Positions 35,701 to 43,806 of a DNA stretch of 64,000 nucleotides are shown here, in pieces. Source of the DNA: Saccharothrix syringae (GTDB lineage: Bacteria; Actinomycetota; Actinomycetes; Mycobacteriales; Pseudonocardiaceae); NCBI RefSeq assembly GCF_009498035.1, contig NZ_CP034550.1, positions 930,001-994,000 of the forward strand. Direction: 5' to 3'. The notes below the pieces were generated by a model that did not search any database, had not been told where the DNA came from, and saw only the letters and a program-made list of their open reading frames with translations. Positions within the stretch are counted from its first letter, which is position 1. Each line of letters begins with the position of its first letter. A program made the translations under genes and the position numbers.

Positions 35701-37136
35701 ACCTGCCGCTGGGCGGCTTCGACCTCGGCGGCCCGCTCGTCCAGCGCCAGCACCAGCGCACCGCGCTGCCGGGCCAGCGACGCGAGTTCCGCCGCCCGCC
35801 CGACCACCGGTTCCAGCTCCAGGTCCGCCACCACCGGTGGCACGCGCCGCTCGATGGGCAGCGGTTCCGCCTCGGGGTCCGGCTTGGCCCGCACCGACTC
35901 CGTGCGCACCTCCGCCTCGACCACGCCGACCCGCGGCACGTCGGGCACCGCCGCCGGGTCGAGGCCGGCGGCCCGCAGGTGGTGGCGCAGCGGCTCCACC
36001 AGTTCCTCCGCGGTCCCCAGGTCCTCGGCCAGGCGCCGCAGGAGGCGCAGCACGCCGTCGACCGCGCCGTCCTCCTGGAGGCGCTGCTTGTTCGCCACGT
36101 CGAGGGCCGCGAGCGCCGACGACCGCTTCTCCGCGACCAGCTTCTCGCGCGTCTGCAAATCCTGGAGGTCGCGGAACGCGGGCAGTTCCTTGAGCGCCCC
36201 GATGGTCTCCTCGGCCCGCTGCTCCGACGCCTCCAGCGCCGCCAGCGAGTGCTCGGCCGCCGCGCGGGTCGCCAGGGTCTCCTCCAGCGACGCGGTCAGC
36301 CTGCCCGACGCGCGTTCCAGCTTGCGCACGCCGTCCTCGGCGGCGCCGAGCCGGTCCGAGGCGGTGCGCAGCCCGGCGAACGCGTAGTCCGAGTACGTCT
36401 TGAGGAACGTCCCCAGCGCCGCGTCCGCGGTCGACAGCCGGGTGATGTTCTCCCGGATGGACTCCAGGTCGTCGAACGAGGTGGCCAGCTGCTCGACCAT
36501 CGCCTGGTCCAGCGGCGGCAGCGCGTCGGAGAGGATCTGCTCCAGCTGTCCTTCCAGCACCTTCAGCCCGACGTCGGGGTTGCGCAGGGTGCGCTGGAGG
36601 TGCAGCAGGTCGCCGTAGCGGGCCGCGGGCACGCCGTAGACCGCCTCGGCGACCTTGGCCCGGAACGCGGCCTCCTCCAGCACGCAGTCCGCGCCGATCG
36701 CCTCGCGCAGCTGCGCCGGGCCCAGCGGGGTGCGGTCGACGGTGAGCCGGAGGTCGTGGCCCACGCGCGCGGGGGTGACGAACCGCCACGAGTCGGTGAT
36801 GGCCTGCGAGGTCTTGGACGCCTTCACGCCCAGCCCGCAGGTCAGGTACTCGCCGGAGTCGCGGGTCAGCTCGACCCACGCGTACCCGATGCGGTTGGGG
36901 CCGCCGTCGTAGTCGTCGAGCATCAGGCGCCGCAGCGACACCGTGTCGAAGCCCTTCGAGCCGACCTGCCGCAGGTCGCCGTCCAGGCACAGCGGCAGCA
37001 GCAGCTCCAGGGTGCGCGACTTGCCGGAGCCGTTGGTGCCCTGGAAGATCGCGCGCCCGCCGGAGAAGTCGAACACCTGCTCGGTGTACTGCCAGACGTT
37101 GACGATGCCGCCCCTGTGCAGCCGCCACCTGTTCAC
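32745..37136 (-). CDS. jetC: SMC-like ATPase, TIGR02680 family (JetC-type)
   Basis: 1463 residues. Walker A TNGSGKSRT lies near residue 35. Long coiled coils occur at ~260-340 and ~430-620, then again at ~830-1150. The ABC signature LSSGETRLISYVTL and Walker B LRLVLLDEAFERLDD sit near the C-terminus, followed by MDWVITWPSGWG. This is the MukB-like motor of type II Wadjet-like systems, which in complete form recognise and destroy circular plasmids. A threonine/alanine and AAPGH-repeat stretch of ~115 residues (about 672-790) interrupts the middle, hinge-like region. GTG start overlaps the upstream stop (GTGA). No JetD-type gene follows. Confidence 0.85.
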   Translation of the reverse strand: MNRWRLHRGGIVNVWQYTEQVFDFSGGRAIFQGTNGSGKSRTLELLLPLCLDGDLRQVGSKGFDTVSLRRLMLDDYDGGPNRIGYAWVELTRDSGEYLTCGLGVKASKTSQAITDSWRFVTPARVGHDLRLTVDRTPLGPAQLREAIGADCVLEEAAFRAKVAEAVYGVPAARYGDLLHLQRTLRNPDVGLKVLEGQLEQILSDALPPLDQAMVEQLATSFDDLESIRENITRLSTADAALGTFLKTYSDYAFAGLRTASDRLGAAEDGVRKLERASGRLTASLEETLATRAAAEHSLAALEASEQRAEETIGALKELPAFRDLQDLQTREKLVAEKRSSALAALDVANKQRLQEDGAVDGVLRLLRRLAEDLGTAEELVEPLRHHLRAAGLDPAAVPDVPRVGVVEAEVRTESVRAKPDPEAEPLPIERRVPPVVADLELEPVVGRAAELASLARQRGALVLALDERAAEVEAAQRQVDVLRQTARDAGEAATEAAALRDREARELAEVAQAWLAEVDAWRTAAPATPQPTDDLALPASVDPAAARALAGAAREWAGPPLAVAREAAHAVAQRRAALAGAIDERDAELAALRSGTSRVPERGRFASAERDVSTGAPFYRLVDFHQSVSAEERAGLEAALEASGLLDAWVTPSGEVAPKMYGNGVTDHRLRESDAETTPPIPTTTTSTPTTTARSAADDAAAPPDNTATTTTTGTAAATSPTTAATATATGSAVTATATTATAAGHVTAGHAAAGHAAPGQAAPGHAVASQATPGHAAPGHAAGGDVIAVVGPPVPGPSLASVLVPEIEPGSPVPESVVAGLLASVSLDRGTFAVATDGSWRAGVLAGAWHKDVAEFIGAGVREAARRRRIAELEDELAALRADLGEVERDLAAARASVEAWEAHLDRFPTDRELVTRHGRLNAAQESADRSARRAQELRSELEQVEARCEAARAALVRQAGDAGLPSTTEGLREARNAAAEARRAADRLGDVLGRQCRGTVADLTDAGHRYHAAVADRVVAEEEAEARCLDYATQSSALAELTDAIGGEAREIAGQLSDLERSRREMRAEIKGLREDVTSAREQAAKLSAQLETTAEQLDQARGAADRAAEHFRATVGAPGIVAAALPDVPADVTSVRAALLGADRRGASEATVIARLQALQTSLAGSHDIAADQHAGLLTVMVTGEEGARPVATAARRVTEKLVEQRGFLDDRYQGIFADYLIRDLAEWLRGQIAVAEDLCKRMNEVLARAKSSQGVHVKLAWRYSAALDEETRDALALVRLPYAERDPEQDATLRKVFTERIEQERDAHTGSYAEVLARALDYRTWHQFTVTVADTGPDGGPRERRLRQLSSGETRLISYVTLFAAAASFYDAVSDDFSPLRLVLLDEAFERLDDPTIARMLGLLVDLDMDWVITWPSGWGVSDKIPRMHIYDVLRPRNGRGVACIQTTWDGAALDRVDP
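34788..34907 (-). repeat. Eight 15-bp tandem units within the SMC gene
   Basis: Eight contiguous 15-bp units. The first two are identical (GGCTGCGTGGCCGGG) and the others vary. On the coding strand they give AAPGH-like pentapeptides. A threonine-rich coding stretch follows up to ~35110. The repeats keep the frame open. Confidence 0.85.
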
Positions 37137-38302
37137 GCGGTCTCCTCATCGAACAGCGACCAGCTCGGCTCCGCCGGGACGGCCACCGGTCGTTCCACTT
37201 CACGTTCGGGGTCGCCGTCGGGCACCGGCACCCACCGGTGCGCGACGGGGTTGAGCAGCCAGCCGTCGTCGGTCGGCACGGCCAGGCCGGTGCGGCGCAG
37301 CAGTTCCAGCACCTCGTCGACCAGCCGGTCGAGGTCGTCGGTGAACTGCCTGGACCACGCGGTCGGGTAGTCGGCCACCAGCCGCGCGCACTCGGCGCGC
37401 AGGGCGTCGGCGGTGACGGGGTGCCTGCCGTCCGGGCGCGGTGGCGCCGTGAGCAGCGGCGGCAGCGCCAGCAGGGCGATCCGGGCCACCGTCGAGGTGC
37501 CCGGGAAGTACAGGTCGGTCAGGTAGTCCTCGGGGTCGGCGGCCAGCACGCCCTCGGCGCGGCACTCGGTGCGCAGCCCGAAGCACGCCTCCAGCAGCGC
37601 GGTCTCCTTGCGCTGGTGGCGCCGCAGCCAGTCGGCCTGCTCGGGCGGCAGGTCGGCGTAGAGCACGACCGGGTCCTCCACGAGCCTGCGCCGCACCGCG
37701 TGCTCGACGCCGCGCGGTCCCGGCCGGGCCGCCAGCTCGACCAGCCGCTCGGGCGTGGTGGCCTCGGCCACCGGGCCGGTCAGCAGCTGCCCGAGCAGGT
37801 CGGTGTCGACCGTGATCAGCGCCTCCGCCTGCACGTCGACGGTGCCCTCGGTCTCGTGCAGCACGCCCAGCGACACCAGGTGCCGCAGCGCCGAGGTCAG
37901 CGCGCGCCGGTCGGCCACGTCGTCGACGACCTCGATGCCGGCCTCCGCGGCGGCCGCGCGGATGTCGGCGACCAGCCGCGACAGCAGCGCCTGCCGGCCG
38001 ATGCCGGTGAGCACCGCCAGCGTCAGCGCCAGGTAGGCGTAGCCGCGCGGCGACATGCCGGGCACGCCGCGCGAGTCGTCGGGTCCCGGCCCGGACTTGT
38101 AGAGCCGCGCGAACCGCCGCTCCACCACCAGCCGGTAGCCCAGCAGCCGGGCGAACAGGTCCTGGAGCGCCACGCGGTGCCGGTAGACCAGGGCCACCAG
38201 CTCGCCGTCGGGACCGTCGGCGCGCAGCAGGGGCCGCCGCAGCAGGGTGCGCGCGCACCGCACCACGTCGGCCGCGTCGATCTCGGAGAGGTCGTCGAAC
38301 AT
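37133..38302 (-). CDS. jetB: TIGR02678 family protein (JetB-type, MukE-like)
   Basis: 389 residues. Start ATG at 38302 gives MFDDLSEIDAADVVRCARTLL. Features include LVYRHRVALQDLFARLLGYRLVVERRFARLYK, a GYAYLALTLAVLTG helix and a winged-helix-like C-terminal half (ALRHLVSLGVLHETEG). This fits the second gene of the TIGR02677-02678-02680 set, the MukE-like adaptor between the kleisin-like subunit and the SMC motor. It overlaps its upstream neighbour by one base (TGATG) and the SMC gene by four, so all three are co-translated. Assignment is from recognition of family features and gene order. Confidence 0.78.
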   Translation of the reverse strand: MFDDLSEIDAADVVRCARTLLRRPLLRADGPDGELVALVYRHRVALQDLFARLLGYRLVVERRFARLYKSGPGPDDSRGVPGMSPRGYAYLALTLAVLTGIGRQALLSRLVADIRAAAAEAGIEVVDDVADRRALTSALRHLVSLGVLHETEGTVDVQAEALITVDTDLLGQLLTGPVAEATTPERLVELAARPGPRGVEHAVRRRLVEDPVVLYADLPPEQADWLRRHQRKETALLEACFGLRTECRAEGVLAADPEDYLTDLYFPGTSTVARIALLALPPLLTAPPRPDGRHPVTADALRAECARLVADYPTAWSRQFTDDLDRLVDEVLELLRRTGLAVPTDDGWLLNPVAHRWVPVPDGDPEREVERPVAVPAEPSWSLFDEETA

Positions 38303-39780
38303 CAGTCGAGCACCAGCGTCGAGTCGTGCAGGGTCAGCGTGCCCGCGGCGGAGCGGATCCGGGTCACCTGCCCGCGGGCGGGGGAGACGGTCACCCGCAG
38401 CCCGCGCACCGGGTCGGTGGCCGAACCGGGGTCGGCTGCGGTGTCGCGCTGCGCCATGGCCAGGGTCAGCAGCTCGCACAGCACGCCCAGGGCGCCGCCG
38501 GACAGCGTGGCGGTGTCGAGCCGGGGCGCCGCGGCCGCCAGCTCGGCCACCGACGCGGCCCGCCGCTCGTCGGCCTCGCGGGCCTCGGCCAGCAGCGACT
38601 GCTCGGTCATCGGGTCGTCCAGGATGCGCGACGCCCGCCCGCGCCCGCCGCGGTCGGCGCGGCTGCGCACGCTCACCGGCACGTCCACCACCGGCCCGTC
38701 GCGCCACGGGGTGCGCTCGTCGTCGCGGTCGTGCTCCGGCGCGGGCGAGACGTGCCGGGACGGGTGCAGGCCGAACGCGGCCGCGTAGAGCCGGTGCCCC
38801 CGCGCCGCCGGGCCCTCGTCGAACCACGCGGCCAGCTTGAGCAGCTCGGCGCGCCTGCCCGGCAGCAGCCCGCCGCCGGAGGTGGCCCGCTTCACGCTGG
38901 CCAGCAGCGACCCGATGGCCCGCGCGGTCGCCTCGCGCAGCGCCGTCACCTGGCTGGGCCTGCCCGGCCGGTCCACGAACCAGTCGGTCAGCTCCTGCCA
39001 GTCCTCGGCGGACCGGCCGCGCGCGCGTTCCACCCGTTCGCCCAGGTCGGCGCTGCCCAGCAGGGCCAGCAGCCCGGACCGGGCGGCGCCCAGCCGCGCC
39101 AGCTCGTCGGCGATGGCGGGCGTGTGCCGCAGCACGTCCTCCACCACCATCTGGATGTACTCGACCAGCAGGTTGCGGAACCCGGAGATCTCCTCCGGCG
39201 CCAGGTGGTGCCGGGTCACGACCTGCCCGAGGTAGGCGTAGAAGTCGCGCACGGTCGCGGCCAGCTCGGCGTGCTGCAGGAACAGCGTGGTGACCTGCTC
39301 GGCCAGCACCTCCCGCGGCCGCCGCGCGTCGCCCGACAGCGCCTCGGCCAGCGTCCGCCCGAGCTGCCCCAGGCCGCGCTCCACGGCGGGCAGCAGCTCC
39401 CGCGACACCTCCCGCGCACCCTCGGGCACGCGCAGCAGCTCGTCCACGTCGCGCTGCACCCGCACGGCGAGCTTGCTCACCTGGTAGCGCACGCTGCCGT
39501 GCTGGAACTCGGCGATGCTGGAGGCCACCACCTCGCGCCTGCCCTGCACCAGGTTGCCCCACTCGACCAGCTGCCGGAGCCGGTTGATCACGTTCTCGAT
39601 GCGCGACTCGCCGGGGTCGACCCGGCCCTCGCGCTCGGCGCCGGCCAGGGCGCCCGCCACCTCGCCCGCGGACAGGTCGGCCAGCAGCGTGGAGGTGAAC
39701 AGCCGCATGATGGCCAGGTACGTGCGCTGGTGGTCGCGCGCGTCCAGGTACGCGTAGAGCTTGAGGCGGGCTGGTTCCAC
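38302..39780 (-). CDS. jetA: TIGR02677 family protein (JetA-type, kleisin-like)
   Basis: 492 residues. The N-terminus YLDARDHQRTYLAIMRLF and following winged-helix segment (RIENVINRLRQLVEWGNLVQ) match the DUF2397/TIGR02677 group. Helical stretches run through the middle (VTTLFLQHAELAATVRDFYAYL). The C-terminal quarter has an arginine/aspartate-rich linker (SVRSRADRGGRGRASRILDD) before a small end domain. In Wadjet-like complexes this subunit bridges the SMC heads. GTG start; divergent from cobD with ~52 bp between. First gene of the three-gene operon. Confidence 0.78.
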   Translation of the reverse strand: MEPARLKLYAYLDARDHQRTYLAIMRLFTSTLLADLSAGEVAGALAGAEREGRVDPGESRIENVINRLRQLVEWGNLVQGRREVVASSIAEFQHGSVRYQVSKLAVRVQRDVDELLRVPEGAREVSRELLPAVERGLGQLGRTLAEALSGDARRPREVLAEQVTTLFLQHAELAATVRDFYAYLGQVVTRHHLAPEEISGFRNLLVEYIQMVVEDVLRHTPAIADELARLGAARSGLLALLGSADLGERVERARGRSAEDWQELTDWFVDRPGRPSQVTALREATARAIGSLLASVKRATSGGGLLPGRRAELLKLAAWFDEGPAARGHRLYAAAFGLHPSRHVSPAPEHDRDDERTPWRDGPVVDVPVSVRSRADRGGRGRASRILDDPMTEQSLLAEAREADERRAASVAELAAAAPRLDTATLSGGALGVLCELLTLAMAQRDTAADPGSATDPVRGLRVTVSPARGQVTRIRSAAGTLTLHDSTLVLD

Positions 39781-39832
39781 GCCTGCCCACCCTAGTGCGG
39801 GGGTCCGACGGGCCGGGGCTACCGTGCCCCCT

Positions 39833-40807
39833 GTGAGTCTGGGGCGCGCTGTGGGGTTGCTGGTGGGCGTGGCCGCCGACGCCGTGCTCGGCGATCCCGG
39901 GAGGTACCACCCGGTGGCGGGGTTCGGCCGCGTGGCGGCGGGGCTGGAGCGCAGGGTCTACCGGGACGACCGGGTCGCCGGGGCGGCGCACACCGCCGCG
40001 CTGGTCGGCGGGGCGGTCCTGGCGGGCGTCGCGGTCGAGCGGCTGGCCGGGCGCCGCGAGGCGGTGCGGGCGCTGACCACCGCCGCGGCCACCTGGGTGG
40101 TGCTCGGCGGGGCGTCGCTGGCCGACGAGGGCACCGCGATGGGCCGCGAGCTCGACGGCGGCGACCTGGCGGCGGCGCGCGACCGCCTGCCCAACCTGTG
40201 CGGGCGCGACCCGTCGCGGCTGGACACCGCGGGCCTGGCGAAGGCGACCGTGGAGTCCGTGGCGGAGAACACGTCCGACGCCGTGGTCGCCCCGCTGTTC
40301 TGGGGCGCGGTCGCGGGCGTGCCCGGGCTGCTCGGCTACCGCGCGGTGAACACGCTCGACGCGATGGTGGGCCACCGCAACCCGCGCTACCGGCGGTTCG
40401 GGTGGGCCGCCGCGCGCCTGGACGACGTGGCGAACCTGCTGCCGTCGCGGCTGGCCGCGCTGCTCACCGCGGCCGGGGCGCCGGTCGTCGGCGGTTCGGC
40501 GGGCGAGGCGTGGCGGACGTGGCGGCGGGACGCCTCGGCGCACCCGAGCCCCAACGCCGGGCAGGTGGAGGCGGCGTTCGCGGGCGCGCTGGAGATCCGG
40601 CTGGGCGGGCGCACGGTGTACGCGCACGGCGCGGAGGACCGGCCGGTGCTCGGGCACGGCCGCAACCCCGACGCGGGTCACGTGACGCGGGCGGTGGAGC
40701 TGTCGCGGGTGGTCGGCGCCTCGGCGGCGGCCGTGACCGCGGTCGTCGCCCTGCTCAGGCCCCGCCTGCGGCCCGGCTCGCGGCCTGGTCACCGGCCCGG
40801 TCGCTGA
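39833..40807 (+). CDS. cobD: Adenosylcobinamide-phosphate synthase CobD/CbiB
   Basis: 324 residues, integral membrane protein of cobalamin biosynthesis that attaches aminopropanol (phosphate) to cobyric acid. Family hallmarks: DAVLGDPGRYHPVAGFGR near the N-terminus, ATVESVAENTSDAVVAPLFW, and GYRAVNTLDAMVGHRNPRYRRFG, then DASAHPSPNAGQVEAAFAGAL. The GTG at 39833 is chosen since it gives the family N-terminus; the longer open frame would overlap jetA. The C-terminal tail (LRPRLRPGSRPGHRPGR) is basic and overlaps the convergent SURF1 gene by 53 bp. Confidence 0.93.
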   Translation: MSLGRAVGLLVGVAADAVLGDPGRYHPVAGFGRVAAGLERRVYRDDRVAGAAHTAALVGGAVLAGVAVERLAGRREAVRALTTAAATWVVLGGASLADEGTAMGRELDGGDLAAARDRLPNLCGRDPSRLDTAGLAKATVESVAENTSDAVVAPLFWGAVAGVPGLLGYRAVNTLDAMVGHRNPRYRRFGWAAARLDDVANLLPSRLAALLTAAGAPVVGGSAGEAWRTWRRDASAHPSPNAGQVEAAFAGALEIRLGGRTVYAHGAEDRPVLGHGRNPDAGHVTRAVELSRVVGASAAAVTAVVALLRPRLRPGSRPGHRPGR

Positions 40808-41657
40808 CCCCGGCGTCGACCCCGGTCCGGCCCCCGGCCCCGGCCCCGGCCCCGGCGTCGTCCGCGGCCTCGGCCCTGGCCTCGTCCTCGGCGAGCATCT
40901 CGGCCACGGACTTCCGCCTGACCGGGCGGTCGTCGGTCAGCGCGCCGCCGGGCCTGGCCTCGCGCACGGTGAAGTACAGCCAGCCGCCCAGCGCCATCAC
41001 GCCGAACGCGATCCACTGCAGCGCGTAGGAGAAGAACGGCCCCGCGTCCAGCTTGGGCAGCGGCAGCGCGCCCTCCACGCCCGGCTGGCCCTCGGTGAGC
41101 TGGAAGTAGCCGGGCCGGATGTCCAGCCCGGCGGCCCGGCCCACCACGGCCGCGTTGATCGCGTACACCTGCCGCCGGCCGTCCTGGTCGAACGCGTCCC
41201 GGTCGTCCGACTCGCCCCGCCGGGTCCACGCGACCAGCGTCACGTCCCCGGTCGGCACGGGCGCCAGGTCGGGCACCCGGATGCCGTTGACCGGCCGCAC
41301 GTAGCCGCGGTCGACCAGCACGACCTGCCCGCCGGCCAGCTCGAACGGCGTCAGCACCTCGAACGCGGCCTCGCCCTGCACGGTGCGCAGCCGGGCCACC
41401 GCCTGCCCCTCGGGCAGGTAGCGGCCGGCCAGCGTGACGCGGCGCCACTCGAACTCGTCGTTGGGCCGGTCCAGCAGCGACTCCACCGGCACGGGGTCGG
41501 TGCGCACGGCCGTGGTGACGGCGTCGTTCTGCGCCTCCCGCTCGGCGTCACGGCTGAACTGCCAGGGGGCGAGCAGCGTGAAGCACGCGCCCGCGAACAC
41601 CCAGACCGCCAGCGTCAGCGCGAGCCAGCCGGGGCGAAACAGGAACTTCAACCGCAC
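40755..41657 (-). CDS. SURF1 family protein
   Basis: 300 residues. Membrane helices at ~9-30 and ~213-232 bracket the SURF1 domain (LLAPWQFSRDAEREAQND, RRVTLAGRYLPEG, VLVDRGYVRP, PYFQ-like GYFQLTEG). SURF1 proteins help assemble cytochrome c oxidase. An alanine/glycine/aspartate-rich C-terminal tail (~268-300) is low complexity and overlaps cobD antisense. In M. tuberculosis the equivalent Rv2235 also neighbours cobD and ptpA. GTG start. Confidence 0.88.
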   Translation of the reverse strand: MRLKFLFRPGWLALTLAVWVFAGACFTLLAPWQFSRDAEREAQNDAVTTAVRTDPVPVESLLDRPNDEFEWRRVTLAGRYLPEGQAVARLRTVQGEAAFEVLTPFELAGGQVVLVDRGYVRPVNGIRVPDLAPVPTGDVTLVAWTRRGESDDRDAFDQDGRRQVYAINAAVVGRAAGLDIRPGYFQLTEGQPGVEGALPLPKLDAGPFFSYALQWIAFGVMALGGWLYFTVREARPGGALTDDRPVRRKSVAEMLAEDEARAEAADDAGAGAGAGGRTGVDAGVSDRAGDQAASRAAGGA

Positions 41658-41673
41658 GTCACCACGGTAAGCC

Positions 41674-42237
41674 CTAGTCCGATGTGACCTGCACCCGGTC
41701 GAAGCGCGCGGTGAAACCGGACCCCGTCGGCGCCGCCGCCATCAGCCCCGCCAGCACGCCGCCCTCCGGCGGGAAGTAGGCCAGGCGCAGCAGGGCGGTG
41801 GGGTCGGCGTCGTCCAGCCCGTAGCGCAGGGTGACCGCGTCGCCCGTGCGCTCGGCGGCGATGGTGACCCGGTCGACCCGGCCGACCCCCACCACCGACC
41901 AGTCGGAGAAGTCCCTGGTCACGACGGTGCTGATCTGGAACTCGCCGTCCACCAGCTCCACGCCCGCCTTGATCCAGTTGCGCTCGTCGACGCGCAGCGA
42001 GATGCCGGCCTGGTCGTACTGGTCGGTGTAGTCGGCGGTGAACGACGCCGTGACGGCGAAGTCGTCGATCACCGGCACGCCCAGGACGTGCCCCGAGTCG
42101 CGGTCGTAGCCGTAGTGCGTGGTGCGCCAGAAGTCGGTGCCCGGGTCGGCGGTGACGGTCACGCCGCCGTCGGTGCCCCAGGAGCGCGGCTCGTTGAACC
42201 AGCGCCAGTCGTCCCGGCCGAAAAGTTCGATACCCAT
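41674..42237 (-). CDS. DUF1349 domain protein (concanavalin-like fold)
   Basis: 187 residues, soluble. Start MGIELFGRDDWRWFNEPRSW, then TDFWRTTHYGY and DQAGISLRVDERNWIKAGVE, which are typical of DUF1349 proteins with a predicted carbohydrate-binding beta-sandwich. The biochemical role is not established. It lies 7 bp downstream of the fructosamine-kinase gene and is probably in its operon, which hints at sugar or glycated substrates (inference). Confidence 0.82.
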   Translation of the reverse strand: MGIELFGRDDWRWFNEPRSWGTDGGVTVTADPGTDFWRTTHYGYDRDSGHVLGVPVIDDFAVTASFTADYTDQYDQAGISLRVDERNWIKAGVELVDGEFQISTVVTRDFSDWSVVGVGRVDRVTIAAERTGDAVTLRYGLDDADPTALLRLAYFPPEGGVLAGLMAAAPTGSGFTARFDRVQVTSD

Positions 42238-42244
42238 CGGACAA

Positions 42245-43075
42245 TCATCTCAGCGCGCGGGCGGCAGCCAACGCCTGTTGGGCGTAACCCCGGCCGAACA
42301 GCACGGCGTGCACCAGCACGGGGAACAGCTGGTGCAGCGGCACGCGCTCGCGCCACCCGTCGGCCGGCGGGGCCAGTTCGCGGTAGGCGGCCAGGACGCG
42401 GTCGAGGTGGGGGCAGCCGAACAGGTCGAGCATGGCGAGGTCGGTCTCCCGGTGACCGCCGTGGGCGGCGGGGTCGATCAGCCACGCCCGGCCGTCGGCG
42501 GCCCAGTGCACGTTGCCGTGCCACAGGTCGCCGTGGAGGCGGGCCGGTGGCTCGTCCGGCGCCTCCACGCGGACCGCCTCGACGAGGCGGGCCTCGTCGG
42601 GGGTCAGCGCGCCGGCGTCGACGGCCAGGCGGGCGTAGTGGGCGATGCGGTGCTCGCGGAACCAGTCGGACCAGGTGGGCGCGGGGACGTTGCGCATGGG
42701 GGCCGGCCCGATGGCGGCCTCGGTCGGGCCGCCCGGTGGTGGGGCGCCGAACGCGGGCGCGCCCGTCGCGTGCAGGCGGGCCAGCGCACGCCCGAACTCC
42801 TCGGCGGCGGCCGGTGACGGGTGGCCGGGTTCGACGTGGTCCACGACCAGCCACCGGTCGTCGTGGCCGCGGACCGCGGGGACCGGCGGGGCGGCGGGTT
42901 CGGCCAGCCACTCCAGGGAGGCGGCCTCGGCGAGCACGGCGTTCGGGTCGGGGTGCCGCTTCGCGACGACCACGTCGCCGTCGGCCAGGTCGACCTCCCA
43001 GACCGAGGCGCCGATCCGCCTGGTGGCGGTGGCGGGGACGCCGGTCAGCGCGGTCGCCGCGTCCTCGGGTGTCAC
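42245..43075 (-). CDS. Fructosamine kinase family protein
   Basis: 276 residues of an aminoglycoside/fructosamine kinase fold. N-lobe: VWEVDLADGDVVVAKRH with the ATP lysine. Catalytic loop: ARLHGDLWHGNVHWAADG. Metal-binding segment: WLIDPAAHGGHRETDLAM. Such enzymes phosphorylate sugar-derived Amadori adducts on proteins so they can be removed. The GTG at 43075 is favoured by AGGAGGAG just upstream; a longer in-frame start at 43180 would overlap the insertion element end. Confidence 0.88.
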   Translation of the reverse strand: MTPEDAATALTGVPATATRRIGASVWEVDLADGDVVVAKRHPDPNAVLAEAASLEWLAEPAAPPVPAVRGHDDRWLVVDHVEPGHPSPAAAEEFGRALARLHATGAPAFGAPPPGGPTEAAIGPAPMRNVPAPTWSDWFREHRIAHYARLAVDAGALTPDEARLVEAVRVEAPDEPPARLHGDLWHGNVHWAADGRAWLIDPAAHGGHRETDLAMLDLFGCPHLDRVLAAYRELAPPADGWRERVPLHQLFPVLVHAVLFGRGYAQQALAAARALR

Positions 43076-43149
43076 GGCTCCTCCTGGGTTGTCCACAGGC
43101 CGGGTCGGGGCGACGCCGGGTGTCGGGGTTGGCCGGCAGGATAGAAGCA

Positions 43150-43200
43150 GGGGTCCCCTGGGCGGGCAGGGTTCCGGCAAAGTCGTTTGTGCTGTTCAGG
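43150..43200 (+). repeat. Left 51-bp terminal inverted repeat
   Basis: Starts GGGGTCCCCTGGGCGGG and ends GTGCTGTTCAGG; identical to the reverse complement of 43802-43852. Its outermost GGGGTCCCC is itself palindromic. Confidence 0.85.
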
Positions 43201-43289
43201 GTTTGAATGCGGGTGGGCACGGCGCTCCGGGGTGATCATGTGAGTGTCTGTGTCGCATGGTCCGGGGAGTGCCGTGTCCGCCTTGTCAT

Positions 43290-43806
43290 CCTGCCCGGTG
43301 TCCGGTGCCGTCGGTGGCGGTGGCGGTGGACGGCAAGTCGGTGGCCGGGACGTTCGGTCGGGCCGGTGGCAGCGGGGTGCACCTGCCGGCGGCGTTGCGT
43401 CATGCCGGCCGAGGGTCTACCCCCACCCCGATTCGCCGCCCGGGGACGACATGCCCTGCCCGGTCTTCGAGGGCCGAGGACACGGCCGCACTGAACCGCG
43501 CGCCGTCCGGGTCGCCCCGCTCGGGGACCACGGCTTCGGCGACGTCGACCTCCCCACGCCGCTACCGCGTTCCCCGTCGGGCGCTACCGGGCCTGCCACG
43601 CCACCGGCCGGCGCGGCGCCTTCGCCGGGCTCGGGGTCGGCAGCCCGACCGGCGACGACGCCCACCCCGCCCGCGTCATGGCCTCCCCGCGCACCCTCGC
43701 CATCAACGCACTGCGACACACCGGCCACACCGACATCGCCAAGGGGTTGCGAACCATGGCCCGCAACCCCCAACGAACGCTCCAACTCCCCGGAATCACC
43801 ACCTGA
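43290..43806 (+). pseudogene. Broken ISAs1-family transposase
   Basis: Three recognisable pieces remain: VAVDGKSVAGTFGRAGGSG with HLPAALRHAG (near 43320-43410), GHGRTEPRAVRV (near 43475-43515), and a C-terminal piece with SPRTLAINALRHTGHTDIAK then GLRTMARNPQRTLQLPG ending at 43806. They lie in three different frames, so there are at least two frameshifts, and the N-terminal half and the catalytic middle are missing. It cannot make an active transposase. Confidence 0.75.

Noticed and set aside
32838..37370. 1510-codon open frame antisense to the SMC gene
   Set aside because: It follows the third-position GC shadow of the real gene, its product is low-complexity with no motif, and the opposite strand has intact Walker A, signature and Walker B motifs.
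39761..39832. Earlier start for cobD
   Set aside because: The added residues are not family-like and would overlap the divergent jetA start; the GTG at 39833 gives the conserved N-terminus.
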